From a virus, in the IMG/VR virus record IMGVR_UViG_3300044731_000025, positions 1 to 42,567 of that record: a stretch of DNA of 42,567 nt, one strand, 5' to 3'. Each line of letters starts with the position of its first letter. Position 1 is the first letter of the stretch. This document shows, piece by piece, positions 39,299 to 42,567 of the stretch. Under the pieces are notes generated by a model. The model did no database searches. It was not told where the DNA came from and worked only from the letters and a program-made list of their open reading frames with translations. A program made the position numbers and the translations under genes.

Positions 39299-39707
39299 TG
39301 CAGTTTATCCTTTCCTAACCGTAGGCTGTAGCCCTAAGGCGGAAGCCGTAGGTTAGGGCAATAACTAGGGGGCAGCCTCTGGGCTGCCTATGAACTTTAG
39401 CGTAGGGCGACCATTATTTTGCCCTACATATACTATTAGGTGTCCAAAGGACACTTATTGGACATTTTATTTGTAACTATTTTGTAACGGTTTACCTTTC
39501 AGGTAAAACCGCAGGTCAGAGCATGCAGACCCCAGGGCTATCAAAGTTATGTGGGTAGATACACATACACACATACACACATATATTTAAAAACCTGGGG
39601 TCAAACATTTTGCTTAGCAATGCTTTTGTTTAAACTGCTTGCTGCTTTTGCTGCTGCTGCTGGCAAAACTAGGGCTGAGCAGTGCTATCTGCTGGCTTGG
39701 CGCTGAC
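39299..39707. promoter_or_regulatory. Hairpin-rich non-coding region before terminase
   Basis: No gene in 409 bp. Perfect or near-perfect inverted repeats are GCCCTAA/TTAGGGC, GGCAGCC-TCT-GGGCTGCC near 39371-39388, GTGTCC-AAA-GGACAC near 39440-39455, CGGTTTACC/GGTAAAACCG near 39488-39511, and GACCCCAGG (39528-39536) against CCTGGGGTC (39594-39602). Between the last pair is a tract of ACACATACAC repeats. A GTTTAAAC site is at 39628. It should contain the late promoter and possibly the packaging start, but I cannot assign either to a specific element. Confidence 0.5.
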
Positions 39708-39833
39708 TCGTTGCTCGTATCAATCTCGCCCCGACCCAGCATACGCAGCGCAGCGCTTGGCTTGGCTGCATGCTTGGGCATCTCACTATGTGAGACGGGC
39801 ATCTCAACATGTGGCAATGGCTCCACAATGCCC

Positions 39834-40057
39834 AATAAGTTACTCGTGAGTAACTCTCTAAAGTCAGTTGTTTAATATCACTTTAGAGCATCGCAACATT
39901 TCAACATCGCTAAAGTCAGTATAAATCAATGGTTTTAGAGCATTACTCGCCAGTAACTTATTTTTTACCGCTTGCCAGCGCATGACCAATCGGAGGTAAT
40001 CGTTTAAATCCAAATCGTTTAAACTGCTCTAAAGTCAGTTAAAATCAAGGGTTTTAG
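39834..40057. other. Candidate origin region, second copy
   Basis: Base-for-base repeat of 127-350, with the same three 29-bp elements and nested inverted repeats. It exists only because the window passes one genome length. Confidence 0.5.
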
Positions 40058-40138
40058 GGGTGCTTGTAATTTTGTTTAAACTCGTTTACCTTTATCCCAG
40101 TGGAACAATCCACTACCGACTGGAAAGGTAACAACATC

Positions 40139-40669
40139 ATGAGAAATCGTGAACAATGGCTCGCAGCGTTTGCAACTGCTGCTCGCCGACCAATCGCTCA
40201 ATCAATCCAAGGTGGAGGCGAGGAGGAGAGCGCAATCCGTCTCTCTTGTGGCTTCCCTCCTAAAACTGGGCGCAAGGCTGCAACTGCTGCAATCGTGCCT
40301 CCAACTGCATCTCAGGATTTCACTGCTGAGATTTTCGTGGCTCCAACCGTTGACCAAGCCTCCGAGGTAGCCAAGGCGATTATTCCCTTGCTCCGAGTGG
40401 CTCAATCAGGCAACTGGCGCTCAGCAGCACCAAGCGTTGCTCAACCCTTGGCTGACCTCCCAGCATGGGCAGAATCAATCCTCGAATCCCTTGGCGAATA
40501 TCCTCACGCCAAAATCGAAATCGCTGCTGCTGCCAAGCAGACAACTCGCCTCATCAAGGTTGCGTGTTTAAACGACAACTACATCGCCCGAATCTCTCGC
40601 TCAACGCTTGTGAATCTTGGCGCTCCAATCTGCCCAGCATGCAACATCTCACTCGTGGAGGCTAACTAA
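40139..40669 (+). CDS. SprT-like family protein, second copy
   Basis: Identical to the gene at 432-962, including loss of the HELVH motif and the GTTTAAAC that replaces the first zinc-ribbon CxxC (40566). It belongs to the terminal redundancy, so it should not be counted as a second gene of the genome unless the duplication is shown to be real. Confidence 0.6.
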   Translation: MRNREQWLAAFATAARRPIAQSIQGGGEEESAIRLSCGFPPKTGRKAATAAIVPPTASQDFTAEIFVAPTVDQASEVAKAIIPLLRVAQSGNWRSAAPSVAQPLADLPAWAESILESLGEYPHAKIEIAAAAKQTTRLIKVACLNDNYIARISRSTLVNLGAPICPACNISLVEAN

Positions 40670-41418
40670 TGACTACCTTCGGTTTAGAGTTCGAGGTCGC
40701 AGGTATCTCGACATCAGCAGCATCAGCAGCGCTCAATCGTGGCGGAATCGCTTGCGAGGAGCCACGCTCAGCACATCAGCGCAACGATAACTGGACATCA
40801 GTTTACGATGGCTCAGTTCGTGGAGCCGAGGTTGTCTCTCCAATCCTCGACCCAATCCGTTTAAACGAGGCATCAACCGTTGCCCGCTTGCTTCTCGGAG
40901 CAGGTGGCAAGGTTGACCGCACAACTGGCTTCCATGTCCATATCGGCGCTCAAGATTTAAGCGTGGACAATATCGCCCAGTGGTATCTCAACTGGAATCT
41001 AGTTCACGATGCAATCGGCGTGCTCGTTGCGCCAAGCCGTTTAAACAACTCATACTGCAAATCGGTAAATCGTGAACATGCCGAGGCTAACGCCGAGCGC
41101 ATCCGCAACGGCAAAATCTCCGACCTACGAGGCGACCGCTACCAATCGTTTAACCTCGAAGCATACGGTCGCCATGGCACCCTCGAAATCCGACTACACC
41201 AAGGCACCCTCAACGGAGCCAAAGCGGTGGCGTGGGCAAAGTTCATTGATGCGTTTAAACAACTCAGTGCAACTCAATTACTGGCTCCTGAATCATTGGG
41301 CACTGGCACAAAATTGCAGCAGTGCACCAACCTCCTCAGCCTGCTAGTAATCCAAAGCGACCTTGACCTCAAGACCGCCGAGTATCTCAAAGACCGAGCA
41401 GCATCCCTCAACGGATAG
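40669..41418 (+). CDS. Putative amidoligase, second copy
   Basis: Identical in protein sequence to the gene at 962-1711 (GLEFE, GFHVHIG and GTLEIRLHQ motifs). Part of the terminal redundancy. Confidence 0.75.
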   Translation: MTTFGLEFEVAGISTSAASAALNRGGIACEEPRSAHQRNDNWTSVYDGSVRGAEVVSPILDPIRLNEASTVARLLLGAGGKVDRTTGFHVHIGAQDLSVDNIAQWYLNWNLVHDAIGVLVAPSRLNNSYCKSVNREHAEANAERIRNGKISDLRGDRYQSFNLEAYGRHGTLEIRLHQGTLNGAKAVAWAKFIDAFKQLSATQLLAPESLGTGTKLQQCTNLLSLLVIQSDLDLKTAEYLKDRAASLNG

Positions 41419-41427
41419 CAGCAGGCA

Positions 41428-41473
41428 GCCTGCCCCTAGTGGGTGAGCGAGGGTGCAATCCCCTCGGCAGGCA
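41428..41473 (+). ncRNA. tRNA-like element, second copy
   Basis: Identical repeat of 1721-1766: the 7-bp acceptor-like stem, 5-bp T-stem and TGCAATC loop are unchanged. Part of the terminal redundancy. Confidence 0.45.
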
Positions 41474-41523
41474 CGAACGGATAGAGAAAATCTCTCTACC
41501 GTTTAAACAAAGGAGACTGGAAA

Positions 41524-41625
41524 ATGTATAACGCATTACCTTGGTGGCTGACTTGGATAGATGGTCGTGCCTTACTGCTTGCCTTGCTTGCGGTCGGCTT
41601 CTATCTATATTCAAAGTTGGTATAA
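41524..41625 (+). CDS. Small membrane protein, second copy
   Basis: Identical to the 33-residue protein at 1817-1918, with the same AAAGGAG ribosome binding site. Part of the terminal redundancy. Confidence 0.65.
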   Translation: MYNALPWWLTWIDGRALLLALLAVGFYLYSKLV

Positions 41626-41629
41626 CAAA

Positions 41630-41776
41630 ATGTTATATATCATTGAAGGCACCGACCCATCGGGTCGTAAGTTCAATAGTATTTACAACAAAGAGGATGC
41701 CGATTACCTATTGGCAGCCGACCGTTTAAACAGGCTGGTAAAAGTTATCAGCCCATGTGTTACACTTAACTCATAA
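41630..41776 (+). CDS. Small hypothetical protein, second copy
   Basis: Identical to the 48-residue protein at 1923-2069. Part of the terminal redundancy. Confidence 0.55.
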   Translation: MLYIIEGTDPSGRKFNSIYNKEDADYLLAADRLNRLVKVISPCVTLNS

Positions 41777-41802
41777 CAACTAGCAGACTGGAGAAATAAA
41801 TT

Positions 41803-42567
41803 ATGTGTGGAATCGCAGGCTTCTGCCTCAACCCAAAGCACAATCAGAATCAAACAGACCTTGCAGCACAAATGCTCATGGACATCGAGCATCGTGGGCA
41901 AGATGCAACAGGTGTTGCTTGGATTAACCCAGCCTCAGGCAATCGGGTAATCACAAAGGCACCGCTATCAGCAACTAAGTTCATCGCAACAGATGCAGGC
42001 AGGCGCTTATGTTTAAACGCACAGACTGCTATCTTGCACACTCGTTGGGCAACTCAAGGTTCACCAAAGGTGAGCGACAACAACCACCCAATTCCTCGTG
42101 GCAAAATCGTGCTCACTCACAACGGACACATCAGCAACGATGACCAATTGTTTAAACAACTTAAGGTCAAGCGCCATGGACAGGTAGACAGCGAGGCAGT
42201 CGCTGCACTAATCGCCTTCACCGCAGCGCCTATCACCGAGGTGTTGGCTCGTGTTCAGGGCACTGCTGCACTGGCTTGGATTGAGCAGGGCAAGGGCAAC
42301 ACACTGCACCTCGCTCGTGTTAACTCATCGCCATTGTGGATTGGTCAGACCGCCACAGGTTCGCTCGTCTATGGCTCAACTGAGGAGACTATCGAGAACG
42401 CATCCATCATGCTGGACTCACCTCTTGACTGGTCATACGCAGCCAACGAGGGTGAATACTTCAAGGTCAAGAACGGCAAGATTGTGGAGCATCAGAACTT
42501 CGAGCCGTTTAGACAGGTCTATACAAACAACTGGCGTGGGTTCGGTAGATTAACCGATGCAGAACTC
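41803..42567 (+). CDS. Class II glutamine amidotransferase, variant copy, cut at window end
   Basis: The first 255 codons of the gene seen complete at 2096-2899; the window ends 12 codons before the stop. Residues 1-132 and about 223-255 match the left copy. Within codons about 133-222 (42201-42468) roughly 39 bases differ, including amino-acid changes near TKS/TAT, QE/EE, NAA/NAS, SDLDWEYTAAEG/SPLDWSYAANEG. The Cys2 nucleophile, RWATQGSP, NGHISND and DSEAV motifs are intact, so both alleles should be active. Confidence 0.85.
   Translation, partial: MCGIAGFCLNPKHNQNQTDLAAQMLMDIEHRGQDATGVAWINPASGNRVITKAPLSATKFIATDAGRRLCLNAQTAILHTRWATQGSPKVSDNNHPIPRGKIVLTHNGHISNDDQLFKQLKVKRHGQVDSEAVAALIAFTAAPITEVLARVQGTAALAWIEQGKGNTLHLARVNSSPLWIGQTATGSLVYGSTEETIENASIMLDSPLDWSYAANEGEYFKVKNGKIVEHQNFEPFRQVYTNNWRGFGRLTDAEL

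Larger units (their letters stand above)
310..39635. repeat. GTTTAAAC highly iterated palindrome, 48 sites
   Basis: Perfect GTTTAAAC begins at 310, 367, 859, 1152, 1332, 1547, 1794, 2017, 2304, 2443, 2968, 3016, 3068, 3151, 3924, 4216, 4523, 5031, 5544, 5647, 5812, 6035, 6129, 6181, 6452, 6715, 7287, 7667, 7995, 8392, 9239, 11913, 12263, 12825, 13941, 14126, 16029, 20140, 21075, 22199, 27241, 28161, 31192, 32140, 32697, 34089, 37664 and 39628; ten more are in the repeated right end. From approximate base composition about one is expected. The preceding base is usually C or T and the following base usually A or G, extending the palindrome to YGTTTAAACR. Near-matches include GTTTAAAT at 295 and 15914 and ATTTAAAC at 4590. 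Function unknown. Confidence 0.97.
39708..42567. repeat. Terminal redundancy, right copy
   Basis: Second copy of bases 1-2860 at a 39,707-bp offset. It carries the same origin-like repeats (29-mers at 39858-39886, 39910-39938 and 40029-40057), genes and ten GTTTAAAC sites, and ends inside the glutaminase gene. Differences from the left copy are two substitutions at 39807-39808 and the dense block 42201-42468. Confidence 0.9.

Noticed and set aside
1-39707. Prophage or integration signature
   Set aside because: No integrase, excisionase, immunity repressor or attachment-site arrangement is recognisable; the window wraps on itself without host flanks.
42251-42553. 100-codon frame near the right end
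   Set aside because: Out-of-frame shadow of the truncated glutaminase gene, which continues in frame from 41803 to the window edge.
39708-42567. A true packaged direct terminal repeat of 2.86 kb
   Set aside because: The two copies contain a strongly divergent block, which a replicated packaged repeat should not; a circular or permuted genome assembled across strains is simpler. Read data could still overturn this.

Overview
The window looks like one complete genome unit of a tailed, podovirus-like bacteriophage of an actinobacterial host, probably an aquatic one. Bases 39708-42567 repeat bases 1-2860, so the non-redundant unit is 39,707 bp. The actinobacterial assignment rests mainly on a WhiB-family regulator (4963-5316). 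The late genes look only moderately GC-rich by eye, which would fit low-GC freshwater actinobacteria better than soil ones; this is an inference. No siphovirus or myovirus tape measure, sheath or tube genes are recognisable. Large internal (ejection-type) virion proteins, an N4-gp56-like capsid protein and a tail-tubular-like adaptor point to a podovirus. I see no integrase, RNA polymerase or DNA polymerase.

Layout. (a) 1-392: non-coding, with three 29-bp repeats, nested inverted repeats and tandem 17-bp repeats; a candidate replication origin or control region. (b) 432-2899, rightward and visibly GC-richer: a SprT-like protein that has lost its catalytic motif, an amidoligase, a tRNA-like RNA element, two small proteins, a stand-alone class II glutamine amidotransferase, then a terminator. 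(c) 2943-3260: a regulatory gap with four GTTTAAAC sites, a promoter and a perfect 11-bp inverted repeat. (d) 3261-5316, rightward: a tightly overlapping run of small proteins, a DUF3846-like protein, a membrane-anchored transglycosylase and WhiB. (e) 5419-11830, leftward: nucleotide and replication genes (dNMP kinase, sigma-like factor, split primase, nucleases, glycosyltransferase, RecA/DnaB-like ATPase, Cas4-like nuclease). (f) 11940-12809, rightward: zinc-ribbon proteins, an FmdB-like protein and an HNH nuclease. (g) 39298-12835, leftward late operon read from terminase: terminase, portal, a 2020-residue virion protein, other ejection-type proteins, LysM protein, scaffold, capsid, HslV-like peptidase, adaptor, fibres and tail proteins, endolysin, holin. 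(h) 39299-39707: a hairpin-rich non-coding stretch.

How it works together. The two leftward blocks encode replication and virion assembly; the rightward early blocks encode host-directed and regulatory functions. Three recognisable terminators close the rightward block 1, the convergent WhiB/kinase junction and the end of the late operon.

The most striking signal is not a gene. The 8-bp palindrome GTTTAAAC occurs 48 times by eye in the 39.7-kb unit, where about one is expected from base composition. It is dense in the first 9.3 kb, absent from 9.3-11.9 kb and sparse in late genes. It lies inside genes in only the two frames that avoid its TAA, and twice it supplies the stop codon at a gene junction. 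It resembles in kind the highly iterated palindromes of cyanobacteria (HIP1) or the dispersed repressor sites (stoperators) of some mycobacteriophages. Other leads are the amidoligase/glutaminase module with its tRNA-like RNA, the HslV-like peptidase with a basic tail, and an ADP-ribosyltransferase-like segment in the 2020-residue virion protein. All family names come from reading the translated sequence; no database search was run.
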